A stretch of DNA of 64,000 bases from an uncultured Pelagibacteraceae bacterium (GCA_902556905.1 CACDYK010000006.1:16661-80660); one strand, 5' to 3'. Positions 27,830 to 37,518 are shown, numbered from the stretch's first letter. The notes: generated by a model from the letters alone, not told the origin. Program-made: numbers and translations.

Positions 27830-28523
27830 TTAATTCTCCAATTAAATATGCGATTGAACCACCCACCAATCCACCTAATAAAATTGACCACTCTGGTGTT
27901 AAAAAATAAAAAATTGGTCCTAATATTAATCCAAGAATAACTGATAAGGAAACCTGTATAGTTTTAGAAGCCCCAACCATCATACATAAAAAATAAATAG
28001 GATTTAAAATTGCTAATCCCATCATCAAATCTTTATTTAGATATTCTGAAGAAAAAAAACCAATAAAAGTTCCAATTACCGCAATACTCCAGGTTGCAGT
28101 ACCAATACCAATCCAATAATCAATACGTTGTTCTTTAGGTATTGATTTGTAATTACTTTTCATGATTAACCAAGCAGAAACAGCAATAAAATGACATGAA
28201 AAATAATATTTCCACTTTGGCTGACTTTCATGCATCATCAAAGGGAATAACGATACGGCCATTGGATAAAGTCGGGCATTAACAAACCAAACAGCTAAAA
28301 AAATATTTAGCAAAGAAGCACCAACTAACAATGACTCTGCCATTACCAAAGAACCTGGCAAGGCATAAGTTAACATTGTAGAAAAAACACTCTCTTGAAT
28401 ATTAAATCCTAAATTTTTAAGTAAAGCTCCAATAGCAATAAAACAGCATCCTAATGCAATAGCGGGGCTATCATGTTTTAATATGGATTTATAACCTTTA
28501 AGAAAAAATTCTTTATTTATCAT
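27819..28523 (-). CDS. azlC: AzlC-family permease
   Basis: SVFSTMLTYALPGSLVMAESLLVGASLLNIFLAVWFVNARLYPMAVSLFP pattern of AzlC. Confidence 0.87.
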   Translation of the reverse strand: MINKEFFLKGYKSILKHDSPAIALGCCFIAIGALLKNLGFNIQESVFSTMLTYALPGSLVMAESLLVGASLLNIFLAVWFVNARLYPMAVSLFPLMMHESQPKWKYYFSCHFIAVSAWLIMKSNYKSIPKEQRIDYWIGIGTATWSIAVIGTFIGFFSSEYLNKDLMMGLAILNPIYFLCMMVGASKTIQVSLSVILGLILGPIFYFLTPEWSILLGGLVGGSIAYLIGELNVS

Positions 28524-29308
28524 CAGCCACCAAGAAATAGTCTACCTACGTCTGGATTTTCCAATAAATCATTTCCTTTTCCAGCAATGGCAGTTTGTCC
28601 TGACACTAAAACATAACCAATGTCAGCAAACTCCAGACCTTTCTTAGCATTTTGTTCAACAAGTATTATTGTTTTTTTTTCATTTTGTTGAAGATCTCTT
28701 AAAATTTCAAAAACCATATCTATATATCTTGGCTCTAATCCAATTGAAGGTTCATCTACCAATAACACTGATGGTTTCATAACAAGAGCTCTAGATATTT
28801 CTAGCAATCTTCTTTCTCCACCAGATAAAACTTTTGCAGGTTGTGTTCTTCTATTTCTTAATCTTTCATATTTTGCAAAAATCTTTTCAGCTTCCTCATA
28901 AGACTCGTCTGTTTTATCTTTGATATATCCACCCATTAATAAATTTTCTTCAACTGTCATGTCTGGAAAAACAGAATTATCTTGAAGAATATAAGCTATC
29001 CCTACTGATTTTAATTTTTCAGCTGGTGATAAATTTGTAATTTCTTTTCCTTCTATTTCTATTTGACCTGAAAAAATATTTGTAAATCCATAAATAGAAT
29101 GAAGTATTGTAGATTTACCAGCTCCATTAGGGCCAATTAAACATAACGATTGAGCTTTATTTACAAACAAATCAAAGTTATGCAAAATTTCCATTTTACC
29201 GTATCCAGCATTTAAACCTTTAATAGTTAAATGAATTTCATCTGGAGATAATTTTTTTAAATCATCTGCTGTTGGAGCTTTTCCTAATACTTCATATTGG
29301 TTTGACAT
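28523..29308 (-). CDS. livF: branched-chain amino acid-type ABC transporter ATPase (LivF-type, second system)
   Basis: GPNGAGKST, LSGGERRLLEISRAL, LLVDEPSIGLEP. Confidence 0.92.
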   Translation of the reverse strand: MSNQYEVLGKAPTADDLKKLSPDEIHLTIKGLNAGYGKMEILHNFDLFVNKAQSLCLIGPNGAGKSTILHSIYGFTNIFSGQIEIEGKEITNLSPAEKLKSVGIAYILQDNSVFPDMTVEENLLMGGYIKDKTDESYEEAEKIFAKYERLRNRRTQPAKVLSGGERRLLEISRALVMKPSVLLVDEPSIGLEPRYIDMVFEILRDLQQNEKKTIILVEQNAKKGLEFADIGYVLVSGQTAIAGKGNDLLENPDVGRLFLGG

Positions 29309-30048
29309 TATTGTGCCCCTAAATACGCATCTATAACACGTTTATCATTTTTAATTTCATCTGGAGAACCATTTGCTAGCATCTTTCCATGAGCTAGACA
29401 GAAAATATCTTCAGCTAATTGCATAATCACCCTCATATTATGCTCGATAACTAGAAGAGTGATTCCAAAATCTTGGTTAACTTTGATTAATCTATCAATA
29501 ATCCCGTTAATCAATGTAGGGTTAATTCCTGCTGTTGGCTCATCCAATAGTAGCATCTCAGGTTCATTCATTAAAGCCATAGCAAGCTCTAATAATTTTT
29601 GCTGCCCAAAAGATAAATCTCCTGCTCTTAATTTTCTTTTTTGATACAAACCTACAAAATTTAATAAATTTTCTGCTCTTTCATTAAGCTCTTTAGGAAT
29701 TTTTGAAAATATAGACATTATATTTGCATCACTATCTTTATGGCTAATAAGCATGTTTTCTACACAGTTTAGCTTGCCGTAAATTCGAGTTTGTTGAAAT
29801 GTTCTTAATAACCCAAGTTTTGCAATAATTGGGACAGGTAACTCTGAAACTTCTTTACCATTAAATTTGATAGAACCATTATCTATTGGATATGTTCCAA
29901 CAATAGAATTAAATAATGTAGTTTTTCCTGATCCATTTGGACCAATCAAACCTACAATTTTGCCTTTTTCAACATTCATTGAAATATCAACATTAGCTTT
30001 TACACCACCAAATGATTTACTTACGTTGCTTACTTCTAAAATACTCAT
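29308..30048 (-). CDS. livG: branched-chain amino acid-type ABC transporter ATPase (LivG-type, second system)
   Basis: GPNGSGKTTLFN, LSFGQQKLLELAMAL, LLDEPTAGIN. Confidence 0.92.
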   Translation of the reverse strand: MSILEVSNVSKSFGGVKANVDISMNVEKGKIVGLIGPNGSGKTTLFNSIVGTYPIDNGSIKFNGKEVSELPVPIIAKLGLLRTFQQTRIYGKLNCVENMLISHKDSDANIMSIFSKIPKELNERAENLLNFVGLYQKRKLRAGDLSFGQQKLLELAMALMNEPEMLLLDEPTAGINPTLINGIIDRLIKVNQDFGITLLVIEHNMRVIMQLAEDIFCLAHGKMLANGSPDEIKNDKRVIDAYLGAQ

Positions 30049-31097
30049 TTAAGTTCTACCTGTGCTTTTCGATCTGCTTCATCTACAACTTCCCCAAATC
30101 TTTCTGGGTATTTTTCTCTCAACCAACCCATAATTCCCTCTGGGAAATATATTACAATTACAACAATTAAAACTCCAAGAGCTACGTACTGCCAGCCCAA
30201 GAAGAATGTCCAAAAGCCTTCTTTAAAAATATGAAATATAGTTGCTCCAATAACTGGTCCCCATAAAGTTCCTTTACCACCTAAAATTGCCATTAAAACC
30301 ATGAACACTCCCATTTCTCTTCCATCGAATGCAACATCGGTTGAGTCAATGTAACCAACTAATCCTCCCATGATTCCTCCAGCTAAACCACAAAAGAAAG
30401 CTGATATCATCCAACCAATGATTTTATATTTCATAGTTTGAATTCCCATAGCTTCTGCTTTATCTTCGTTATCTCTTATTGCATTCAAGATTAATTTGAA
30501 TCGAGTAGAGTAAATTGATTTAACAGATATAAAAGTTAGTACTAAAACTAAAAAGCTTAAAAAATAAAAAAACTCTCCTCGTGCTTCTAAATCTCCAACT
30601 TCAGGGAATGGAGGAGTTGTAAAGCCTTGACCTGCTCCTATAATTTCTATTCCACCCGAAATCTCTCCAGCCGCAACTCCTAAACCTAAAGTGCAAATTG
30701 CAAAATAATGTCCTCTTAATCCTAGAATTGCATATCCAATTAGACCAGCAACTATTGTTGGGACTATTGCAGCAACTACAAGTCCATATGCCATACCTTG
30801 GAAAAATTGACTAGGAGTATGTACGAAAGTTTTTTCTCCGCCACTTTCAGTCCATTCAGCTAAAGGGAAAAACATCCCAACTTGAACTGAGGCACATAAA
30901 TACATTCCAAGACCATAGAATAGAATATTACCAAACGTATTATAACCCATTTCACCACCCTGAATATTCCAAGTCAAAGCTAGTACAATGAGTATACAAA
31001 GTATAGATAATTGAACCTTAAAGGCAGGTAATACAAATGGTGCAACTACTCCAAAGATTAATATTGCAGCGTATAATATAATATTTTTATTTATCAT
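30045..31097 (-). CDS. livM: branched-chain amino acid-type ABC permease (LivM-type, second system)
   Basis: LRGHYFAICTLGLGVAAGEI, RFKLILNAIRDNEDKAEAMGI. Confidence 0.92.
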   Translation of the reverse strand: MINKNIILYAAILIFGVVAPFVLPAFKVQLSILCILIVLALTWNIQGGEMGYNTFGNILFYGLGMYLCASVQVGMFFPLAEWTESGGEKTFVHTPSQFFQGMAYGLVVAAIVPTIVAGLIGYAILGLRGHYFAICTLGLGVAAGEISGGIEIIGAGQGFTTPPFPEVGDLEARGEFFYFLSFLVLVLTFISVKSIYSTRFKLILNAIRDNEDKAEAMGIQTMKYKIIGWMISAFFCGLAGGIMGGLVGYIDSTDVAFDGREMGVFMVLMAILGGKGTLWGPVIGATIFHIFKEGFWTFFLGWQYVALGVLIVVIVIYFPEGIMGWLREKYPERFGEVVDEADRKAQVELK

Positions 31098-31987
31098 TTT
31101 AGGTACTCTCTTTTTTTAGAAAGTTTAAATCTTCGATAAACTAAAATTAAAACTAGCAACATAAAAACAGAACCAATTCTGAATTCTGTTCCAAGAATAT
31201 AATCTGCAAATTCTTCAAATACTCCAAGACCCATACCTGAAACTGCAACACCAGGTAAATTTCCTAATCCAGCAATAATAACAATCATGAAAGATCTTAT
31301 TGTATAAGGTAGCCCCATATAAGGATGAATTGTAAATGTAATAGCTACTAATGCTCCAGCTACACCACAAAGTGCTGCATTAATACCAAAAGTAGCTGCA
31401 TAAACTTTTTCAGTATCAACACCTAAAATTTTTGCTGCTCTAGCATTTTGTGCTGTTGCTCTAATTGCACGACCTAACTTTGATTTTCTCATGTAAATAA
31501 CAAGACCTATAGCAAAAATAATACTTATGATTGCTGCAAATATTTTTGAATTTGGTAATGTCACTGAATTATTAAACAACATTGTTGTTCCAAATTCAGA
31601 ATTTGCAAGAACAACATCTGCACCAAAAGCAAAGTTCATTAATTGCATGAAAAGTATACTTATTCCAAACGTAGCTAGTATCGATATGAATAAATCTCTA
31701 TCTACAACTTTATTGATGACTAATTTATAAAGACCTACACCTACAAAATACATTATAGCAGGTGCTACTATCACTCCTAAAGCTGGGTGTATTCCTGATA
31801 GATACATAAAATAAGTAATGTAACCTCCAAGAATTACTAAATCTCCTTGAGCTATATTAATTATATTCATTACTCCCCATTGAAGAGCCATTCCATATGC
31901 AATAAGTGCAAATAAAATTCCAAGCAATATTCCATCTAATGATGCTTGAACCATTAATATTGGTACTTGAAATATAAGTAGATCCAT
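31094..31987 (-). CDS. livH: branched-chain amino acid-type ABC permease (LivH-type, second system)
   Basis: LFALIAYGMALQWGVMNIINIAQGDLVILGGY, KLGRAIRATAQNARAAKILGVD. Confidence 0.93.
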   Translation of the reverse strand: MDLLIFQVPILMVQASLDGILLGILFALIAYGMALQWGVMNIINIAQGDLVILGGYITYFMYLSGIHPALGVIVAPAIMYFVGVGLYKLVINKVVDRDLFISILATFGISILFMQLMNFAFGADVVLANSEFGTTMLFNNSVTLPNSKIFAAIISIIFAIGLVIYMRKSKLGRAIRATAQNARAAKILGVDTEKVYAATFGINAALCGVAGALVAITFTIHPYMGLPYTIRSFMIVIIAGLGNLPGVAVSGMGLGVFEEFADYILGTEFRIGSVFMLLVLILVYRRFKLSKKREYLK

Positions 31988-32013
31988 AATTTTTTATTGA
32001 GACTTTCTATATA

Positions 32014-32043
32014 AAAATGCCCCCTATTACTAGGGAGCATTTT
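32014..32043 (-). terminator. intercistronic attenuator/stabiliser hairpin between SBP and livH
   Basis: Minus transcript AAAAUGCUCCCUA-guaa-UAGGGGGCAUUUU: 13-bp stem with one U.G wobble, followed by U-rich sequence. Confidence 0.75.
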
Positions 32044-32055
32044 GCAAATTAGATA

Positions 32056-33291
32056 TTATCTTTGAGACCAAGAAGGAATTGGGTGTATTAACTCAGCTGA
32101 GGCCCATTTAGTAGGAGCTACAACTTTGTTTTCACATTTATCCCCATCACACATAACTTGGAATAACACCATTGGCTTGTCAACATTCTGACCACCTTCT
32201 GCAAATTTTATGTTTCCATAAAAAGTTTGCATATTGGTATCAGCAAGTGCATCTCTTACTTTAACTTTGTCAAAAGAGTTTGCTCTTTCAAATGCATCTT
32301 TAAAAACCAATAAAGCTGCTGAAGACTCAGCTGCTTGATAAGGAGGTGCATAACCGAACTCTTTAGTAAAGTCAGCATCATAAGTCATGCCGTCTTTAAA
32401 AAAGTTATCTTTATAAGTTAAAGTCTTATGCCATTGTGAAGCACATAATGCATACTGAGAATTTTTACCATGTTGTTTTGATAATTTCGCAGCATCACAG
32501 TGTGTCATTGCAAGCATTGGTACGTCAACTTTCATTTCAGCAATTTGTCTAATTGCTGTCAAAGCACCTTTAGTATGACCAGAAACTACTAGAACATCTG
32601 GTTTAACAGCTTTAACTTTTGCTAAAGTTGCTGCCATATCATTTAGTTCTTTTGGTAGTTTGTCGTCAATTACTTTTTTAGATCCAGTTCTTTTGATTGC
32701 ATCTAAAACACCTAATCTTACATCTTGAGAAAAAGCATCTTGTTCAAATGCCATTGCAACAGATACCGGTTTACCATTATTTTTCTCAACAGCTAAATCG
32801 ATAGCTACATCAAGATATAAATTTGCTGGTGCAAGCACTGCAAAAAGATATTTGTAACCTTTAGTGAACAAAGATCTTGAAGCACCGTTTGCTTCAACCA
32901 TTGGTACACCATACTTTTCAGTTACAGGAGCTATTGCTTTAGTCAATCCTGAGCTGTATGGCCCAAGCATAAACTCAACTCCATCTTGTTTGATTAATCT
33001 TTCTGCAAGTTGCGCTGCTCTTTTTGGGTTTGACTCATCATCATAATAAATGATTTCAAACTTATAAGTTTTTCCACCAACCTTAACACCACCCATGCTA
33101 TTAATTCTATCAACGGCCATATTGTAACCGTTTTGAGTATGAACACCATTAGAAGAGTATTTACCAGTTAGTGAAATAGCAGATCCTAAAACTATCTTGT
33201 CACCTACAACTTTTGCAAAAGATGTAACTGATGAAGATAATAAAATTGCTAATGCAGAAACAAAACTTAAGATAATTTTATTTAATTTCAT
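32056..33291 (-). CDS. branched-chain amino acid-type ABC transporter substrate-binding protein (second system)
   Basis: Signal peptide; IVLGSAISLTGKYSSNGVHTQNGYNMAVDRIN...YYDDESNPKRAAQLAERLI. Confidence 0.93.
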   Translation of the reverse strand: MKLNKIILSFVSALAILLSSSVTSFAKVVGDKIVLGSAISLTGKYSSNGVHTQNGYNMAVDRINSMGGVKVGGKTYKFEIIYYDDESNPKRAAQLAERLIKQDGVEFMLGPYSSGLTKAIAPVTEKYGVPMVEANGASRSLFTKGYKYLFAVLAPANLYLDVAIDLAVEKNNGKPVSVAMAFEQDAFSQDVRLGVLDAIKRTGSKKVIDDKLPKELNDMAATLAKVKAVKPDVLVVSGHTKGALTAIRQIAEMKVDVPMLAMTHCDAAKLSKQHGKNSQYALCASQWHKTLTYKDNFFKDGMTYDADFTKEFGYAPPYQAAESSAALLVFKDAFERANSFDKVKVRDALADTNMQTFYGNIKFAEGGQNVDKPMVLFQVMCDGDKCENKVVAPTKWASAELIHPIPSWSQR

Positions 33292-33381
33292 TTTATTTCC
33301 TCTGGTTATTAATTAATTAATGATTGATTAAATAAAGAAATTGACCTTAATGCAAGAGGCAATAAGAACCACGTATTTATG

Positions 33382-33996
33382 TTAATATTGCTGAGTTATA
33401 ACTATTATCAATGCAATTATTAGTAAAACGCACGCTGAAATTGTATTAATAACTTTGGGGTTTGCTTTAATCCAAACAATTAGTTTTCTTGCAAGCACCG
33501 CGTAAGCAATTAAGGATAAAAAATCTAAAACAACATAAGTTGTGATCAAAATAAAAAATTGAGCAATATAATTTGCACTAAAATCGATAAATTGGGGAAA
33601 TATTAATGGAAAAAACATCCATGCCTTTGGACTTGTGCCTGCAACTAAAAAACCATCTCTGTAAAAAGAAAATAAACTTTTTGATAAAACGTTGTCTGAA
33701 TTTATATCTTTTGGTTTTGATTTATAGAGATCATAAGAAAGATATAAAATATAAGTTACTCCAACCCATTTAAAAATATTTAAAAAATTTGGATTATCGA
33801 CAAAAAAAGATCCAATTACAAAAATTACTAAGGTCGCCTGTATAAAATTTGCTGTCACATCTCCTAATGCCGTCCAGATACATTTTTGAATTCCATAATT
33901 CATAGAATAAGAAATGATTACAATTCTAGGTGTACCTGGGGTGATGAATAGAAATAAAATTATTTGTAAAAATAAAAAGTAATTTAGGGGGTACAT
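33382..33996 (-). CDS. LysE-family translocator
   Basis: ITPGTPRIVIISYSMNYGIQKCIWTALGDVTANFIQATLV; six-TM RhtB/LysE type. Confidence 0.87.
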   Translation of the reverse strand: MYPLNYFLFLQIILFLFITPGTPRIVIISYSMNYGIQKCIWTALGDVTANFIQATLVIFVIGSFFVDNPNFLNIFKWVGVTYILYLSYDLYKSKPKDINSDNVLSKSLFSFYRDGFLVAGTSPKAWMFFPLIFPQFIDFSANYIAQFFILITTYVVLDFLSLIAYAVLARKLIVWIKANPKVINTISACVLLIIALIIVITQQY

Positions 33997-34005
33997 GTTA
34001 TAGAA

Positions 34006-34052
34006 GATAGTCCAAAAAAACCGGGAGCTAAAGATGGCTAAGATGGACTATC
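34006..34052. promoter_or_regulatory. inverted repeat / candidate structured leader between divergent genes
   Basis: GATAGTCCA (34006-34014) ... TGGACTATC (34044-34052), perfect 9-bp arms, immediately upstream of the LysE start. Confidence 0.5.
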
Positions 34053-34116
34053 AGATATATTAATATCATGCTCTAAAAAAAATGCATTAATCTTTTTTTT
34101 CAAATATAAAGGATTT

Positions 34117-34413
34117 ATGAAAAAAAAAGGTCACACCCCTATCACCAAAGTCAAAAATCCAGAGCCGGATGTAAATGACCCAGATTGGGTCATATGGGCA
34201 GCATGGGCTGATCGGATTACCTTTGAAGAGATAGAAAAAAAAACAGGCAAAACAGAATCTGAAGTAATTAGGATTATGAGGAGATCTGTAAAACCTTCTT
34301 CATTTAGATTATGGAGAAAAAGAGTTAATCAAAAAAGTATAAAACATAGAAAAAAATTTGAATATTCTAGAAAAGAAATAACTAGTAAATTGAAAAAGAA
34401 TGATTATTTATAA
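34117..34413 (+). CDS. TIGR03643/DUF2805-family small protein
   Basis: DWVIWAAWADRITFEEIEKKTGKTESEVIRIMRRSVKPSSFRLWRKRV: family-typical core. Confidence 0.85.
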   Translation: MKKKGHTPITKVKNPEPDVNDPDWVIWAAWADRITFEEIEKKTGKTESEVIRIMRRSVKPSSFRLWRKRVNQKSIKHRKKFEYSRKEITSKLKKNDYL

Positions 34414-34416
34414 TAT

Positions 34417-34671
34417 ATGAAATCGGTAACAATTTATACAGGTCCTCTTTGCAATTATTGTGATGCAGCAAAAAGATTGCTAGCTAGAAATAATATTGAA
34501 TATAAAGAAATTAATATTGCTACAGTTGATGGTGCAATGGATGAAATGATTAAAAAAGCTAATGGTAAAAGAACTATTCCTCAAATTTTTTTTGATGATC
34601 AGCACATTGGTGGTTACGATGAAACAAGAGCATTAGAAAAAGAAGATAAACTGCAAGATCTTCTAAAATAA
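34417..34671 (+). CDS. grxC: glutaredoxin 3
   Basis: VTIYTGPLCNYCDAAKRLLARNNIEYKEI, GKRTIPQIFFDDQHIGGYDE. Confidence 0.93.
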   Translation: MKSVTIYTGPLCNYCDAAKRLLARNNIEYKEINIATVDGAMDEMIKKANGKRTIPQIFFDDQHIGGYDETRALEKEDKLQDLLK

Positions 34672-35910
34672 TTAATTACTATCTTCTAAAACTAATTGTT
34701 TTTTTGCTATAGAACTTAAATTTTCTAATTTTACTCTACCTTTATAATTAATTTCATAATCTTCTGGCGCAAAATCAGGTGGGCTCTTACCTTCTAAAAA
34801 TTTTTTTGATTGTTTTAGTGTATAATCAAGGTTTTTCTTACAGTATGGAGTTGCACCAACGTAAACAACATTAGAATAGTTTTTTCCTAAATGTTTATCC
34901 TCAACAGCATGAACGATATCTGGATGCCACCAAATTGTATCTCCTGGGTTCATTTTTGGAATTGAAACTAAACCTTTTAAAAGTAATTCATGATAATCTT
35001 TGTTTACTGACAAAGCTTTGCCAAGTTTTGAACCACATAATTCATTTTTAGGAACATCGTCAAGTAAAGCCCTAGTTAAAATATAAGCCATCCCTTTTGT
35101 AATCGGAATTAATTGTAAAGTTCCATCATTTGGTCCTTGTTCAGTCAATGCAGTCCAACCTTGAAAAGTTCTAAATACATGCGCAACTGCTGGAGATTCA
35201 AATTCCTTGGTTTTATCCCTATATTTTGCATCAAATGGATCATATTTTTTAAAGTTGTCTGAAAATATATTTTTATAAATTTTTTGATAAGAACTATCTA
35301 TCCATCTTTCAACAGATCCTGCATCACAATGGGGGGATAAACCTAACGTATCATCTCCTGGCTCTCTTCTTCTTACTCTGTCAGCATAAGATAATTCTCT
35401 ATTAGGATCAAAAACCTTATATTCGTCATTTTCATATACCCAAAGATTATTAAGCCATTTTTTAACTTTAGCCATTTCTTCAGAATGTCTAATCTCAATT
35501 TGAGCTTTAGACCAATACAAACCATATATTTGGGGCTTTCCCGATTTTAAATCACTAAAATATTTATCTAAGCCTACCTTTTTTTTTTGATCCTCATAAT
35601 ATCCGTTACCTTCAATATATTCCTCTAATTCTTTATTAATTTTTACTATTTTATTATCCTCAAAAACGTCTCGAATAATTAGACAACCTCTTTTATGGAT
35701 ATTTTCTATTGTTTTACTATCAACTAGATCAAGCTCACCATAAGAAATTTCAGGAATTATTGATTTTGAAGAATTCTTAAGAATTTCTATTTCTGCAATT
35801 TCCTTTTTTATAAATTCCTCAATTTTTTTAAAATTTAAAACATAATCCTTAGATTTATTTCTTAATTTTTTTTTTGATGCTATTATCTGATCAGATAATT
35901 GATCATTCAT
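34672..35910 (-). CDS. DUF1479-family putative Fe/2OG oxygenase (YbiU-like)
   Basis: LSPHCDAGSVERW, VFRTFQGWTALTEQGPNDGTLQLIPI, MNPGDTIWWHPDIVHAVED. Confidence 0.85.
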   Translation of the reverse strand: MNDQLSDQIIASKKKLRNKSKDYVLNFKKIEEFIKKEIAEIEILKNSSKSIIPEISYGELDLVDSKTIENIHKRGCLIIRDVFEDNKIVKINKELEEYIEGNGYYEDQKKKVGLDKYFSDLKSGKPQIYGLYWSKAQIEIRHSEEMAKVKKWLNNLWVYENDEYKVFDPNRELSYADRVRRREPGDDTLGLSPHCDAGSVERWIDSSYQKIYKNIFSDNFKKYDPFDAKYRDKTKEFESPAVAHVFRTFQGWTALTEQGPNDGTLQLIPITKGMAYILTRALLDDVPKNELCGSKLGKALSVNKDYHELLLKGLVSIPKMNPGDTIWWHPDIVHAVEDKHLGKNYSNVVYVGATPYCKKNLDYTLKQSKKFLEGKSPPDFAPEDYEINYKGRVKLENLSSIAKKQLVLEDSN

Positions 35911-35914
35911 TTTT

Positions 35915-36691
35915 CTATTTAATTGTGATTGTAACTACTGGTTCTTGAGGATCAAACATACAAAAATCTGTACCAATTTCTGTTGCTTTAATAGCAGCTG
36001 ATGTTCCAAAGCTAATGTCTATAGTCGGAGAAATTAAAGCTACTTTGTATGGTGTTGAAAGCTCATAAACCATTACATGATCATCAGAAGTGCTGCCATC
36101 AGCATGCTGAGTTTGATAAGTAGATGATCCAGAACCTTGAGCATAAGTAATTGTATTTGCACCACTTAGTGCTGAACATGCACCATTTGTACAAGTTTTC
36201 ATTTGATCATTTTTTAAATATAATTCTGCTTCAGCAGCAGTTCCGCCATCAGCAATAATTGGAGTTCTGTCATATTTTTCATTTCCACTTAAAGATCCAC
36301 CAGGATAAGCAGAGCCAGAAAGTGCAGCCGTTGTAGTGCAATTATCTGTTACACCTGAAACTTCTAAATCAGCTTTTATCGTAAATTTTCTATCTATAGT
36401 AACTCTCATATGAGTATAAGTTTCTCCTAGAGGTAATAACGCAGGATCACCAAATGTAGCGGCTGCAGCTCCAGCTGATACAGATGCTATATCAACAACT
36501 TTAGAAGTATCACCTACTGTTACTGATCCAACACAACTAGATACACTTGTGCTAGCAGTACACAATTCTACTTTTTTCATTGTTACTTTGTAAACATCTG
36601 CTTGTCCTGTTGTACTAGCGGCTTGAGAATTAAAGACTAAAAATAAAAATAAAATTTTAGAAATAAATAAAATTTTTAGTAAATTTTTCAT
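35915..36691 (-). CDS. uncharacterised secreted Ser/Thr/Ala-rich protein
   Basis: N-terminal signal peptide (LLKILFISKILFLFLVFNSQAAS); low-complexity beta-rich sequence with several Cys; shares its boundary with the upstream barrel gene. Confidence 0.7.
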   Translation of the reverse strand: MKNLLKILFISKILFLFLVFNSQAASTTGQADVYKVTMKKVELCTASTSVSSCVGSVTVGDTSKVVDIASVSAGAAAATFGDPALLPLGETYTHMRVTIDRKFTIKADLEVSGVTDNCTTTAALSGSAYPGGSLSGNEKYDRTPIIADGGTAAEAELYLKNDQMKTCTNGACSALSGANTITYAQGSGSSTYQTQHADGSTSDDHVMVYELSTPYKVALISPTIDISFGTSAAIKATEIGTDFCMFDPQEPVVTITIK

Positions 36692-37518
36692 TAATCAGCC
36701 CTTGATATTGTTGATGATCCTTTGAACTCGACCATAATTTTATTATTTCTTTTAACTTTTGTTAAAAGTTCTTGAGACATGTCTTTTTCTTCTTTCCAAG
36801 TATTTGAATTAACAAATCCATCTTGTAGAGAAGGTCCTGATCTTGGCGGATGGATAAATTGAATTTTTGCATACCATTCATCTTCAAGACCTTTTTTATC
36901 CTTATCGTCGTATGCTATCTCTAAATTTAAATTTGGTGTTAACAACATTTCTGAACCCAATTTTGTTCCTTTAATGTTATCTCTATCTCTTCCTTCCCAA
37001 TCATAAGTATTAAGAAAGAAGCTTGCCCAATGCAGATGAGGTACCTGGGAGGATAATCTCATATCATATCCATCTAATACTTTTTCATCTGTTCCATCAC
37101 TAACACCAAAATATTGATTGTACCAAAGTTCAAGAACTGCGCTTCTAGCTTCAAATCCTAAACTCATTCTTGTGTTATCGTTATCATCGTAATCCAAAAA
37201 GGCATTAAAACCAGTTAACAAAGTTTTATCATCGCTTAAATTTCTTTTTCCAATCCCTATATTACCAACTACTCTCTCATCATTGTTTTTCTCAGTATTA
37301 AATAATGAGAATTGAGTGAAATAATTACCTGTTTCAGTTTTTTCAATCTCTCTTACAGCTAGTATACTATAATCGGGTTTATGATTATCTCTTATGTCTA
37401 TACTAACTTCCGTGTCACCTTCGCCTGGAATTAAATTAGATATATATTGAGATACACTTTCAGCATAACAACTTAATGAAAAAAAAGTTATTAATACAGC
37501 TTTTAAAAAAAGTCTCAC
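36691..37518 (-). CDS. inverse autotransporter beta-barrel domain protein (intimin/invasin-type barrel)
   Basis: Signal peptide; VGNIGIGKRNLSDDKTLLTGFNAFLDYDDNDNTRMSLGFEARSAVLELWYNQYFGVSD...GYDMRLSSQVPHLHWASFFLNTYDWEG pattern of IAT barrels. Confidence 0.82.
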   Translation of the reverse strand: MRLFLKAVLITFFSLSCYAESVSQYISNLIPGEGDTEVSIDIRDNHKPDYSILAVREIEKTETGNYFTQFSLFNTEKNNDERVVGNIGIGKRNLSDDKTLLTGFNAFLDYDDNDNTRMSLGFEARSAVLELWYNQYFGVSDGTDEKVLDGYDMRLSSQVPHLHWASFFLNTYDWEGRDRDNIKGTKLGSEMLLTPNLNLEIAYDDKDKKGLEDEWYAKIQFIHPPRSGPSLQDGFVNSNTWKEEKDMSQELLTKVKRNNKIMVEFKGSSTISRAD

